64,000 nucleotides of DNA from Mytilus californianus (Eukaryota; Mollusca; Bivalvia; Mytilida; Mytilidae), in NCBI RefSeq assembly GCF_021869535.1, contig NW_026262734.1, positions 112,483,588 to 112,547,587 of the forward strand, written 5' to 3'. The number at the start of each line of letters is the position of its first letter. Within the stretch, counting starts at the first letter, position 1. The position numbers were made by a program, and so were the translations under genes. The notes beneath the pieces are model-generated. The model saw nothing but the letters and a program-made list of their open reading frames with translations, searched no databases and was not told where the DNA came from. Shown piece by piece: positions 47,649-59,054 of the stretch.

Positions 47649-48044
47649 GTGGCATTTCAAGTTTTGAAAGCATTATTGTTGCAGCATTTCCTGAAATTGC
47701 AATAATCAAACTTGAATATGTGTCCAATTCATTCAACAATCAAAATATTGAAAGCAAAAATATCAAAATTTCTGTCATAAAACACATTTTGCATTAATAA
47801 AAAAAAAACATCAGATTCATTTTGGATTCTATAGTATCATAATGTTGATGGCAAAATTACTGTAATATTTTTTTTCGTTCCAATTCCTTTGCATGTTGGT
47901 TCGTTCATTCGATGTATTGTCTAACAAGGCAATACACATTCTACCTCACTTCTATAGTCAACCAATCTCCCAATACTTCTATATGAAACCTGTAACAAAC
48001 TTTTCTAAGTTATCAAATTTGAGATTTGCAAACATTTTACGTAC
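47649..48044. other. Intron sequence downstream of exon c
   Basis: About 400 bp, A+T-rich, with no further features beyond the exon c donor at its end. Confidence 0.45.
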
Positions 48045-48134
48045 CTTCTCTAAGTCAGCCAATCTATGGGTGAGATCTGACACTTGTATCGTTAATTCTG
48101 TATTCTGTGTAGCACTCTCTTGCAAATCTGCTTC
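48045..48134 (-). CDS. Coiled-coil exon c, 30 codons
   Basis: The acceptor is CATTTTACAG and the donor is GTACGT (48044-48039). The exon is 90 nt, phase 0 at both ends. The translation begins EADLQESATQNTEL and ends LTHRLADLEK, with hydrophobic residues (Leu, Ile, Val) at a/d-like positions and Gln/Ser/Thr between them. It closely follows exon b in the same frame. Immediately after it comes an apparent 43.5-kb intron containing the retrotransposon and most of the minisatellites. Further exons could be hidden there, so direct splicing of c to d is not proven. Confidence 0.78.
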
Positions 48135-48566
48135 CTGTAAAATGATATTTAAAATATTCAACTTGTTCAGCTTTTCCTATTGTTAATTTGTATCTGGCTC
48201 TTAAAAAAATTATCTTGTCTTATTTCTGAATATTTCCTCCAACTATAATCTCATTGATGTACATTATTAATGTGTCTCTTTTATAAATGCTGTAAACCAG
48301 CTAATGTTCTCAGAAACTTTCAAGCTGACTTTGCAAAGATTTCTTTTGACAATTTTATTTATACAACTAATGGTTTAAAGCTTATTTTAGGCTAAAATAA
48401 CATTTCAAATGAGCTACATACTTAAATTAACTTGCTGACCTAAAAATATATAAGCTACAGGAAAAAAATATTTTAAATAAAAAGATCTGCATGAATCTTT
48501 CTCACCACAAAATGACACAATTTTACTTGAGTTAACTTCTCAAAACTACAAAATAGTGGTGCTTAC
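48135..48566 (-). other. Short intron between coiled-coil exons b and c
   Basis: 432 bp bounded by GTAAGC and ACAG on the minus strand; no repeat recognised. Confidence 0.7.
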
Positions 48567-48650
48567 CAAATTTCTACTTCTTGCTCTTTCTCTTTCTATT
48601 TCTTTGTTCAATCTTTCACATTCAATCTTTTTCTGTGTAAATTCTATTTC
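48567..48650 (-). CDS. Coiled-coil exon b, 28 codons
   Basis: The acceptor is TTCTAACAG and the donor is GTAAGC (48566-48561). The 84-nt exon is phase 0 at both ends and reads EIEFTQKKIECERLNKE followed by an Arg/Glu-alternating stretch ending SRNL. It contains one Cys and no Pro or Gly, consistent with a highly charged single-helix or coiled-coil segment. Only 432 bp of intron separates it from exon c, which supports the two belonging to the same transcript. At 28 residues it is exactly four heptads. It is too short for ORF-length criteria and was found from its splice signals and composition. Confidence 0.75.
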
Positions 48651-48908
48651 CTGTTAGAAGGAAAACATTAATTTAATACAATGGGAGATAATCAAATTTG
48701 ATTTGAAGGTAAAGCATTAGATAAACAACTAGAGTTATTTCCCATTCAACAACATTCATACCAAATATAAGGATAGAAAAATATAATTTGAAGACAACCC
48801 TTTTTTGTTTTATCTAACCTTTCTAATATACATGTAATTAATCATTTTAGTTGAAAAGTTAAATCTAAACATCTTAAATTCAGACAAATTTACATTGCAT
48901 TATTAACT

Positions 48909-50118
48909 CAATTCATGGCTATAAGTAAACCACAAATTTAAATGTTCAACCAAATACAAATATTCCAAAGGCCTTTAAGCCAGGGCTTCTAAAAAATATT
49001 TGTGCCAGCCGGACATTTTTTGTCTTATCCCGATTTTGATCCCTTAAGACAACGTAACAAAAGGCAATCCTGCTTATCAGTTGGGCATCATTTAAACAAT
49101 GAATGATTGATATAAAAACAATATTAAACTTGACTTTTGATACAAATTCGATGTACTGACGTAAACTGTTAAATTGACAGTGTATCATTCGAAGTGTGCA
49201 ACATTAGCGTACTAATATATGCCTTAAAATCTTTATTTGTGCAAAATTACGTTGTCAAAATATTTACTTTCGTTTTTGAAGGTACATTTTCTTATACCGG
49301 ATGTTGACTTGACAATGGTAAAACACGAACCAGAGTCGGATACGAAAAATTGGTGTACGTTAACAAAGCACAATGGAGTCTAAGTAGCTCTTTCCAACGT
49401 TATTTCTTCAAGAAAATACTTAAAAATGAACGTTAGATAAAGGGGTTTCAATGATAATTTTAGCATTTTTGAAGAATTCAGATGCATAATTAAATCTCAC
49501 AACTGCGCACATGCATACACGTGTACTTTGTTCAAACAACGTGGTCCTGGCGATTTTTTGCTTAAAACCTTTATAACTACCCTTTGAAAATTTTCATCAA
49601 ATCATATTTATATAAATATTTTTGATAATTTAAATCTTTTTGATTAAATTAATTAGATGCCAACCGCTGAAATTTATGAAAGTAACTTCAAATAGACTGA
49701 TCAATGTCCGGTACATATTAGTTTACCTGTCACCTGAACAGGTAAATTTCAACTGTCTGACAACTAATTAACCTTGATTACAATGAAAGGGTATTTAAGT
49801 AGGATTTGTTTTGATAGTACTTATTCACCATGTCACTTGTATGACCGGAAATGTGGCTGTTTAAGACAAAAGGTCAGGTCAAAAAGATCGCAAAAACTTC
49901 AATTTTTTCTGAATTCAATATGTTAAAATGGCAAACTCACGTTAAATGTCCGTTTCAGGTTTGGCACAACAAGTCATATTTATAATTTATCAGTCATGTC
50001 CAGAAAATATGACCGTTTTGGAAGCCCTGCTTTAAGCACCATGAAATCATATATCGATGAATATACAAATTTTCTTCAATCAACAAAAATCGTTATAAAG
50101 GAAAATATTTGAATCCAC
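48909..50118. mobile_element. MITE family I copy, split by a hAT-like insertion
   Basis: The flanks 48909-48980 and 50038-50118 join into a sequence like the intact copy at 42369-42573 (AAACCACAAATTTAAATG, CATGAAATCATATATCGATG, TCAATCAACAAAAATCG, GAATCCACTGTA). The left terminal inverted repeat is largely lost. The interruption is the element at 48981-50029. Confidence 0.65.
48981..50029. mobile_element. Non-autonomous hAT-like element (1049 bp) with 8-bp target duplication
   Basis: The terminal inverted repeats are CAGGGCTTCTAAAA and, inverted, CAGGGCTTCCAAAA (13 of 14 identical), with the CAGGG start typical of hAT elements. The same 8 bp, CTTTAAGC, flank it exactly (48973-48980 and 50030-50037). 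No ORF over ~80 codons and no transposase, so it would have been moved in trans. Confidence 0.88.
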
Positions 50119-51130
50119 TGTAAATGAATTGTAAAGGATATTACAGGTGACCATTGCCTCCCAAATTTAATTTTATAACCCCATTCTTGTTTTATTTTCA
50201 CTTGCCCATAAGAAAAGGTCACTTTTGGTGGTGACCCCTCTATGTTTTACTTTAATCAATGGAATAAATTAGTGTAAACAATTAAAAAACAAGTCATGAA
50301 TATAACAGAAGATGAAAATAAATATAACCAGACACTAACACCAATCAACAACATAAGTTATGGAAAATAAGCATCACAACTTCACAAATTGATTTTCAAT
50401 GATAAATTAAAAATGCAGCAAAATTGGAATCATATTGTTTCTATATATGAAATCTTTAAACTTAAATCCATGACGCATGATAAAGAGAGTTGAAAAAGTA
50501 TAAAAATAAAAAAGATTTTTTTACACTATATATCTGAGATTCTCAACTATATCTGAGGCATGAAATATTGGCCACCAGTCACATTCAACTTTTAATCTTT
50601 TATTTTCTAATTTTAATTTAATTTTTTGGCTTCCACAACATGTTTATTGTATCTCCCCCAGGACTTTCTTTACAAAACTTAGTCCTCTAGTGACGTGATG
50701 ACCATTTGATAAAAGCTGAATCCGTATAAAACACATAAACACTGACAGTTTTCCAATAATTCCATAGATATTTTGTTTTTTATTGGAACAAATCATTAGG
50801 AGCAAACAAGCAATTAAACGTTTTCTGCCTGAATGTCCTTGTTCATATTCCAATATTTATTTTTCTTGCAAGACAAATTGTGTACTCGATTAATCTTTAA
50901 ACAGCTAGATTATACCTTCAAAGCTCCATCAGACATATATAAACACATCAATTCAAGAACCAGACAGTTCACACAAGGCACCATATTGAGTTATAATGAT
51001 TCAAATTATTTTTGCTTTCATTAAAAACGATCATAGTGGTAATATTTCATACCTTGAAGAAAATGTGTTGACATAATGTTAGTGACAGTCCGATTCTGTG
51101 GTTACATCTAATATAACAAATAACATATTG
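50119..51130. other. Non-coding stretch, nothing supported
   Basis: A possible 43-nt minus-strand exon near 51050 was considered and rejected. Confidence 0.45.
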
Positions 51131-51300
51131 ATACTGGAAATTCAGAAATTATTGCCAGGTTTTTATCAATGCGAATAATGTGACTGTGTGAGTATCACAA
51201 TAATAAGAACTCGCATTCTGATATCTGATACATATATGTGTATGCAGGTTTTCCTGAAATCACAATAATTAATCTTGCATCTTTGTTCTATTCTCCCAGT
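51131..51300. mobile_element. MITE family J, copy 2 (degraded right end)
   Basis: It starts TACTGGAAATTCAGAAATTA and contains CACAATAATAAGAACTCGCATTCTG, closely matching the interior of 18178-18333. The right terminus is not clear. Confidence 0.5.
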
Positions 51301-51507
51301 GAAGAAAACTGAAAAAATCCCATAAAAAAACCCAGTATCTCCTAAACAAGCATTTCTGACATAATGATGACCATTATACTAAGACCATACTTCCCAAGTA
51401 GTAGTACCACACTGACATAAGTGTGAAGTAGATATTTTCTCCTGAATATTTAATATTCTCCTACATCCAGACTAAAAGATGTCAATAATGTTAACAGTAC
51501 AGATTAA

Positions 51508-51840
51508 CAAAACATCACATACAACAAAATCATGTCTATAGACTCAATTAAGTCTAATTTGGAAGCCTGCCTAACGTTGTTTTTAACTTTAAAGTTAGTA
51601 CTATATGTATCAGCTCTCAATATCATGTACAACAAAATCATGTCAACAAATTGACTAGTATGTCCAATTTGGAAACCTGTCTAACATTGTTTCTAGATAT
51701 AAAGTTGGTACCATCTGTATAGTCTCTCAACATCATGTACAACAAAATCATGTCAAGAGATTGACAATTACATCTAATTTGGAAGCCTGGCTGACCAAGT
51801 CTTTAACTATGAAGTTAGTACCATATGTAACAGCTATCAT
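51508..51840. repeat. ~109-bp tandem repeat, three diverged copies
   Basis: ACAACAAAATCATGTC recurs at 51521, 51629 and 51739, each followed by TCTAATTTGGAAGCCTG or a variant and by AAAGTTAGTACCATATGTA. Divergence among copies is appreciable, so the duplication is old. Confidence 0.8.
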
Positions 51841-52178
51841 TACACATCAGTGAGAGCAGCCAATCTTTTTATTATATCATTTAAGCATACACATCAGAGG
51901 TTTATCAGGGTGCTCTGGAAAGCCTTTTTAATGTCATTTTTTTTATGCCAGAATCAGTCCATTTAGGAATTAAATTACTGTTGTTGATAATTTGTGGAAT
52001 TCTGTCTTTTTTTTTTTAAATTTTGATTTTACAGCACCTGGAGTAATGGTAGAGAAGTCCATACACAAAATTAATTTAGGTGAAAGTAGTTGAAATCTTG
52101 TAAATGGATTAAGAATAGACAAATCAAAGTAACAAACTGAAGTAATTGATTCTTATGCACTCCAAGCTGAAAACTTAA

Positions 52179-52842
52179 AGGGGCACTAGCTGTCAAATTC
52201 ATGTTCACCAATTTGACTCAAATTCTCATATTTAATTTATAACATACTAAAACCCATATCTAAATTATAAAAAGTCTAAAATTAACAATTTACAATGCAT
52301 GGGCTCGATAATATGTATCAGCATTTCGTGTGTATTTTAGTCTAGACACCATCTAATTAACCATTGAGGTGACCTATGAAGGCTGCCGAATATAAATTGA
52401 TAACGAATATAAATTGATAACGAACTCCTGTAATTGGATTTTTCAAGGTCTGTTTGATTTCATATGATATAGGTTAAAAATATATGTTGATCGTCCTTTT
52501 TACCTGTATAAGAATGAGTTTTTGTGGATCGAATTAGTCAATCAAATGCTTTACCCTTGTTACACTTTAAATGTTGACATTCTTTTCCTTTTAATAACTG
52601 AACACGCCTAATTCATGCGTAACCCATCTCTAGCTAAGGAGTTAAATTGTCACATGAATACGAATTTAATGAGGTCGAATTATTCACTTGCAAGTGAATA
52701 ATTCATCAGCTTATTTTGACAAAATTGAACCAAACTGGCTGCTAAAAGCAAATTATTATTTCACTATTTCACTTTCATTAATTATGGTACAAAAAAAAAT
52801 CATATTTTAATTTTTTTTTGATATCTCGTAGCTAATGCCCAT
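52179..52842. mobile_element. TTAA-flanked repeat, 664 bp, with a perfect 28-bp palindrome
   Basis: The ends are AGGGGCACTAGCT and, inverted, ATGGGCATTAGCT, with TTAA outside both (52175-52178, 52843-52846). Inside, 52677-52704 is a perfect palindrome (half-site GAATTATTCACTTG). A 19-bp segment is duplicated at 52389-52426. I recognise the family as common in mussels. The target site suggests piggyBac-type mobilisation; no ORF. Confidence 0.7.
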
Positions 52843-53068
52843 TTAAAGTCAAGTGACAGTAAATAGTAGGATCACCAACTTCTTTTTTTCCGGTATACAT
52901 CATTCATTGAAAGTGGTGTTCGAGGTGAAAAATACCACAAAACAGCAAAATAAGTGTAACGTCATCTTGTTGTAAGCCGTAAAATGTCTATTTCTGACGT
53001 TTTTCAGTACCAACAATGTATAATATTAATAAAATAAATTGTGTTGTTATAAATTCAGCTGTCAGTTT

Positions 53069-53247
53069 TCTCAATTAAATTGTTTCTCATTTTTCATGTC
53101 AGGGCCTTTTATAGCCAACTATATGGTATGGGATTTTCTCATTGATGAAGGCTGTACAGTTGCCTATAATGGCTTATATCCACTTCATTTGAACTTTGCT
53201 GGATAGTTGTCTCATTGGCAATAATGCCACATCTCCTTATTTTTATA
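53069..53247 (+). repeat. Interspersed repeat family H, copy 2
   Basis: GGGCCTTTTATAGCC, GATGAAGGCTGTACAG, TGCCTATAATGGCTTATATC and TTGTCTCATTGGCAATAATG match copies 1 and 3. Confidence 0.75.
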
Positions 53248-53489
53248 TAGGTAACAGATTGGATCATACACCAAAAACAAAGTCAATGACCATATGAATA
53301 TTTTTTATCATTAATAAGGAAATTGATTATCAACAACATACAATTCTATTAAGAAAAAATCTATGAATTTGAATTTGGAGATTTGTTGATTTTAAGACAA
53401 ATTTAAGAAGCCTTTTTCACAGATTTTATGTGCTTTCTATACAAATGTTCACCTATTTTGAAAGAATTCAAACAGTTATATTTCAGAAT

Positions 53490-53917
53490 AAACAAGAGAA
53501 ACTGCGAGCTACTGCTCACAGATGATACCCCCGCCCAAATATTTCGATAAACAATAAGTTGTTGAGTGATGAATCTGAAAATGAATCACACAGTATAGCT
53601 GACTTATATAAACCCTAAAACCAAATTTCAGAAATCCTTGTATTGTTGTTCCTGAGAAAAATGTGACGAAAATTTTCAACTTGGCTATTCATTTTTAAAA
53701 TGATGTAAGTGTTCGGTAAACAGGTAATTGTTGAGTGATGAATCTGAAAATGCATCACACAGTATTTCGCTGATTTATATAAACCCTAAAACCAAATTTC
53801 AGAAATCATTATGATGTAGTTCCCGAGAAAGATGCAACGAAAAATATTCATGGGACGGATGGACGGACAGACAGAGGTAAAACAGTATACCCCCATTTTT
53901 TTAAAGCGGGGTATAAA
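53490..53917 (+). mobile_element. Helentron/pearl-like element, family B copy 2
   Basis: The left end AAACAAGAGAAACTGCGAGC includes GAGCTACTGCTC and GATACCCCCGCC. Two ~170-bp units (GTTGTTGAGTGATGAATCTG) follow, then GGACGGATGGACGGACAGAC, then a terminal hairpin (TATACCCCC/GCGGGGTATA) and AAGAG. The left ATACCCCCGC is complementary to the right GCGGGGTAT. Confidence 0.75.
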
Positions 53918-54498
53918 GAGATAAATGCATTATTTTTTCTGATTTTCAGTTATAGTTCAATGAGCCAAAGTTGTATGCAAAATTTTACCAAAATCTGTGA
54001 CGAGCCCCATTTTACTTTTCCTTGACCTTAAACACCAACAATCAATCAATCAATCAATCTGAACAGTAGTGATTACTACATGTACTTTATCATTTGACAA
54101 GCAAATCTAGAAAAAAAAACACAACAATTTACATCACATGCCAGCAATTTACAATGGTGTCTTCTAGTCCTCTTATTTCAAACCCCTAGTAGTTAAAGTA
54201 AGCACACGGATGACTAATCTAAATTCAGTTTTTGACCATGGCTTTTACTGTAAAGTTTTCATCTCTGTATGCGACACAGTCCAACTGTTAGTGGAGAATG
54301 ATCATGCCAATTTTCATCACTGAACTCCAAGAGGTTTTAAAGTTTAAGAGAGCAGAAACTATTTGTGACGGACGGACAAGCAGCATGATTACTACAGACC
54401 TTCCGCCAATTAATATCAAAGATTTTCCTAAAATCTGTACATATGAAAATCTTTTTTTTTTTAAGAAAACAAAATAAATAAATAATTCATGAAAAGTA
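53918..54498. other. Non-coding stretch with a CAAT-type microsatellite
   Basis: A (CAAT)n-type tract of five repeats lies at about 54038-54058. Nothing else supported. Confidence 0.5.
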
Positions 54499-54679
54499 CT
54501 GTAAATTCACAAATTTTTGTGTTTTGAATTAATTATTGTGATTGTTACAAAACGGACAAAAATGCTGCATACAAGTAGCGCTGTCAAAATTCTAAATCTG
54601 TGTTTTTTATTTTGGCGAAACATATCCTTTCGTAATTTAAGCAATAATAAAAACATCACAATAATTTCTGAATTTATAG
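54499..54679. mobile_element. TA-flanked MITE, family J copy 3, beside an exon
   Basis: The 181-bp element starts CTGTAAATTCACAAATTTTT and ends AATTTCTGAATTTATAG with TA on both sides (54497-54498, 54680-54681). It lies within the intron 15 nt after exon a's last base in transcript direction. Confidence 0.7.
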
Positions 54680-54696
54680 TATATAAGTATACTTAC

Positions 54697-54804
54697 AAGT
54701 CTCTCTGTTTCCTCTTTAGCTTTTGATAATTTGACAACCTCGTTTTGTAATGCTTCATTAACTGATTCAAGCTCTTTTAAACGTTTAGTGTCTGCCTGTA
54801 CATT
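54697..54804 (-). CDS. Coiled-coil exon a (most upstream of five), 36 codons
   Basis: The acceptor reads CTTCTTTCAG just upstream (plus coordinates 54805-54814) and the donor is a consensus GTAAGT (54696-54691). The exon reads from NVQADTKRLKELES to KAKEETERL with no stop and starts and ends in phase 0. It is rich in Lys, Glu and Leu with Leu/Val at heptad-like spacing, as in a parallel coiled coil; there is no signal peptide or membrane segment. The open frame runs a little past both splice sites, so the exon ends are set by the splice signals and not by stops. A MITE (54499-54679) ends only 15 nt into the following intron. The next recognised exon is 6 kb downstream. Function is unknown beyond coiled-coil assembly. 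Confidence 0.78.
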
Positions 54805-54999
54805 CTGAAAGAAGTTAAACATTTCTTATCCCCTGATTAACACAAATGAGCAGACAATGTTACAAATCAATTTCTCCTTTATTTCCATTTAATGAAATCA
54901 ACAAAATAGCACAAGTTTGTGAAATGTCATTATGTCTAACCAAAGATCAAGACATCTTACGAAATATCTCCAAAATCTGTGTTAAGGTGTCAATAAAAC

Positions 55000-57290
55000 C
55001 GGAAATAAAAATTCCCTTTCTAAGATCAAAGTATAATATATATAAATCCATTTTCTTCCACAGATTTGAATATATGATGTTGTTGCAGCATTCTATATAT
55101 ATCTATACAGACATTCATTAATTCTTTGCATGTTTCTTTCGATCGGATTAATAGTCCCATTAGGCCAAACTGCACATCACAAATATTCGTAAAACTCAAT
55201 CTGTAATCTTATAACTCCCAAGTTTATAATCCTCATACTGCCTCACAACAGTAATTTCAATTGGTCAGTCTATATTTATATTGGTCATGAAACATATCTC
55301 ATCAGAGTTTGTGAAGTTCTACCAAATTTGGAAAAAAGTAGCAAAATCCCTAAACTAGCTGACGTTAATGAATGGTTTGATGTCATACAACTGATGTGTG
55401 AATATAATATTGTAATGGGCAATCTACTTATATCAATTTGAATATATTATCACCTTTTTGTCACATAAGCATAAGATTATGACTTGTTAAAAAATGACGT
55501 AGCTCCTGGTTAGTGACGATCATATTGCCTAAAAATGATGATGACCAATTTTTTATATATATGCTAGCTAAACACACTCTGTCCAACAAGTAGGAAAGTT
55601 ATCAATATTGTCTCCCTAAGACTTTACAATTATTCTTATTACTAAGGTCTAAGAATTTAAGTACAGCCAGAATCAAATCATTATGTAAAAACGTAACTTG
55701 TTCTCTGTTTAAAATGTAAATCCCTGGTTAAATCCAGGTTAGTATGATCAATGATGTCATACTATTCTCTGGTACAGTAAATATTATTTCTTCTCCCGGT
55801 AAAACAAATGTAAATCCTCGAATGCAAATCCTAAGTAAAAAGCAGCTTAGTCTTGTATAATGTAACTTGTTCTCTGGTAAAGAGAGATATTAAATTTACT
55901 TTAAATCCAGGTAATCAGAATTACATAATTATGTAATAGAACGTTATATAAATGCTGAGTAGGCACAAAAACAGATGATGTCAAATCTAAAGAGACTGCA
56001 ATGTTCAATCCCAAATGTATGATACCATGAGTAACCATAGACATATCCATTTATTTATGTTTTTTATACATTATAATCAACACCCCCGGTTACATTTACC
56101 ATAATATACAGTTTATTTTTTCAATTTTTTAAAATTCTGTTGAAGTATGTGATAATTGTTCATTGATATTTATATAAGGACTGTCTATCTATGACATTAC
56201 AATGAACAAAATACAATCATGGTTGTTATTAATCTAATGTTCGCTAATGAAACAGTCACGAAATAACTTTTTAAAAAATTTTCATATTTATTTAAACACT
56301 ATAACATTTTTGCACTTATATTTTTTTTGTCTTCATTGTCTATATCCATATAAATAATCATATTTCAAAAAAAAAATTAATATTATCCAAACAGTATCTC
56401 CCAGTAACAATATGTTGGCAAAATCCATTATTATATCAATATGCTTTGCTCATCCAAGTTATCTGATCACATGTCTCACGAATCTGAAGATAACTGGGAA
56501 AAAAAGGACAAAGATAATAAAAGGGTTTGCCAAGAAAAAAAGGTTTTAATCCTTTAAAAAAATTATTCTTGAAGATTTATTGAAAGTTTCATATTACAAT
56601 ACACACTGTTGTAATCCTAGGAATTTTGATAAAACATTCCAAAATCATTCCTGTAAAAGATTTTAAAAAGTCCACATTGTATTAATGGCTATCTAGTCAA
56701 GACAGTGTTATTTTCAAACTGATGAACATGCTCAAGATTCTTACATTAGAAGAAGAGTGATGTGAAGATACTCAAATTCTGTATAGAAGTATGAAAATCT
56801 CATGAAATTTGTGTATTCTCTATGATAAACCAATACACAATCACAATCAATGCAAACTGCTGGAAAAAACTACTTCTTTTATTGCACCTAAATCTGTCAT
56901 AAATCGTAGAAATATATGTCAAGCTAATATTCAACGATATGATGATATATTTCCATGGTATTTTTCCGTGTCAATTTAATCACTGGAGAGATAGAACTTT
57001 GTGCAAAATCATTTAAATTGTCTTAGAAATTCCATCTAACCATTTAAAATCTGATTCTGAAGAGACAAGATCATCTGTATTTGGATAGAAAAATAAATCA
57101 TAGGACCATCATTACTTTAAAGCTAAGTCTGTTTTGTTTCCCGTTAAAGTCAGATGATCAGATTTTTGATATAAAACCAATTTCTAAAGTACATATGTAG
57201 ATCGATCTTTTAAGAAAATGAATAATGATGATCCCTTCAAAATTAAATGATTCCTTCAGAAAGAATGATCCCTTCCATCTGGAGTTATTG
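55000..57290. other. 2.3 kb A+T-rich stretch, nothing supported
   Basis: Upstream intron of the coiled-coil gene, assuming further 5' exons exist. No exon or defined element seen. Confidence 0.5.
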
Positions 57291-57291
57291 T

Positions 57292-57488
57292 GAATTCATC
57301 ATTATTCCTGGAATTTCAATTATTGTGTATTTCTTAGGTATCAGTAAACCATGAATTTAAAAATTCAACCAAGAAATTTTTTCTATAGGCTATATATATA
57401 CAGTATGTAGACTTTTGCAAAATAATGAAACCAAAAGTACATAAAAATATAATTTTTCCTCAATCCACCAAAACAAATTAATCCACAG
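57292..57488. mobile_element. MITE family I, diverged copy
   Basis: GAATTCATCATTATTCCTGG at the left and CAATCCACCAAAACAAATTA with ATCCACAG at the right mirror the ends of 42369-42573. The interior has AAACCATGAATTTAAAAATTC and TCTATAGGC, also shared. Confidence 0.6.
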
Positions 57489-58084
57489 TATGATTAAAAG
57501 CCTGTCTGTGTACTTCTGGATAAAACAATATTGATCTAAAAATCTCTTAAAGGTTGCAAAATCTAGTTTTTGAACTAAAACTATGCTATAATTTGCTGTT
57601 GGTATAACTGACAACTTCTAAAAATTTAATTATAGGAATTAGGCAACCTCTACCATATTGTCTTTTTCTTATTCTTAATTCCAATTAACAATGAAATTTA
57701 TGTATTTCTAGGTCATCATATATAGTTGTTTTAAACGCAAGCAATCAAAATCCATCATCAAAGAGACAAAGCAGACGGAATCAATCTTCAGAAAGGTTTC
57801 CTGCAGACATCCATACCCTGAGAATTCTGTCTGTAACTCAGTGCATACAACATGTTATTCATAGGACATGTACTGTAATTAAATAGTTTAAATCACAATG
57901 ATGTTATATATATTTTGTGTCCTTTTGGTCAATGACTTTTTAAAGTTTTTCCAATAGGGTTTCAAGTGCCATCAAATCAGATTTCCAAATCATCAAAATC
58001 AAAAGAACAACTATTAAAAGTGAAAAAATTTCTGTCAGTATAACAATTGTCATACGTCTTCTAAATTATTTTACTTTCATAATC

Positions 58085-58215
58085 CCAATGTCAAACAAAA
58101 TTCTCGAAATATCAAACAAATTTCTCAAATTATCAAACAAATTTCTCCCCATATGAAACAAACTCTTTCATTATCACACAAAAGTGTCCAAACATCATAC
58201 AAAATTCTCCCCGCA
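58085..58215. repeat. Degenerate ~23-bp tandem repeat
   Basis: TATCAAACAAATTTCTC-type units repeat about five times with substitutions (ATCAAACAAATTTCT, ATATGAAACAAACTC, ATCATACAAAATTCT). Confidence 0.6.
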
Positions 58216-58249
58216 ATGTTAAACAAAATTCAAGAAAGATTTGTGAAAT

Positions 58250-58275
58250 CTATATATATATATATATATATATAT
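58250..58275. repeat. (TA)n microsatellite
   Basis: About 12 uninterrupted TA dinucleotides. Confidence 0.9.
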
Positions 58276-59054
58276 GGCTAGCATCTCAAGTGAATTATAG
58301 AAATCTCTGAGTTATTTAATTGAAAATTCACACATCAATATAGATCTACAATGTTGGCTTCACATAACAAAGAAAGTACAAATGAAACACAGCATTCGTC
58401 TCACATAAACATCACACATGATCTATAAATGAAAGGCTTGTCATTTTCTGTAATAATCTATAGCCATGAATTGATATGATTTCATTGAACAAACTCATCA
58501 CTAGAATTTTGATAAGAACATCGCTGCCATCCTGCTCTCAAAGCACAATCAATAGAGACCTCATCAAAAGCCTGTATTCTTTGCCGTTTGTGTTGCTCAT
58601 TTATAGTTTGAGTGTAACATACAAAATTGAATGAAATCATTTTCTGAATAAATGACTTCATGAATATAGCTTAGTTTTTGTCTATGTAAACATTCAGGTT
58701 CATTTAAGTTGAGGTTATAAAAAGCAGAGAAAATCAATAGGAAAGTTCATTTTAAGTTATTAATTAAATCTAAGTACTTATTTATAAGATAAAAATAAAC
58801 TGATAGTTCAACTTTACATTTTAAAACCAAAAGTTTATTTTAATGATACAACACTGAAATTTTAAAAACAAAAGTTTCTAAGAAGCTTCATCACTTTATT
58901 TCCAAATTCAAATCATGAAAAAAGGGAATGCGGACTTAACAAAAATAGGAAAGGAAATAAACCACACAAATAACCAATGGTCATTTTGGTCAGCCAACTT
59001 CTAAAAGATATTTCAATGCTGCCAGGCCTTTAGTCCACATTTAAATATAAAAAA
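58276..59054. other. Non-coding stretch, nothing supported
   Basis: A+T-rich, with no exon or repeat ends. Confidence 0.45.

Larger units (their letters stand above)
644..54804 (-). other. Gene model: coiled-coil protein gene, five recognised internal exons
   Basis: Five minus-strand exons share the same character: flanking AG/GT splice signals, lengths divisible by three (108, 84, 90, 123, 105 nt), phase 0 at both ends, no stops in frame, and Lys/Glu/Gln/Leu-rich translations with heptad-like spacing and almost no Pro or Gly. Spliced in order they give 170 residues of continuous coiled coil. Neither a start nor a stop codon exon was found, so the gene should extend beyond 64000 (5' side) and below 1 (3' side), or have undetected exons. 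Apparent introns are 6046, 432, 43542 and 3631 bp. Candidates by character only are CLIP-170, kinectin, golgin or kinase coiled-coil tails. I cannot identify the family. That all five belong to one gene is inference from strand, phase and composition. Confidence 0.72.

Noticed and set aside
51048-51095. Possible 43-nt minus-strand exon between CCACAG and GTATGA
   Set aside because: Length is not a multiple of three, unlike all other exons of the gene, and no frame looks like coiled coil.
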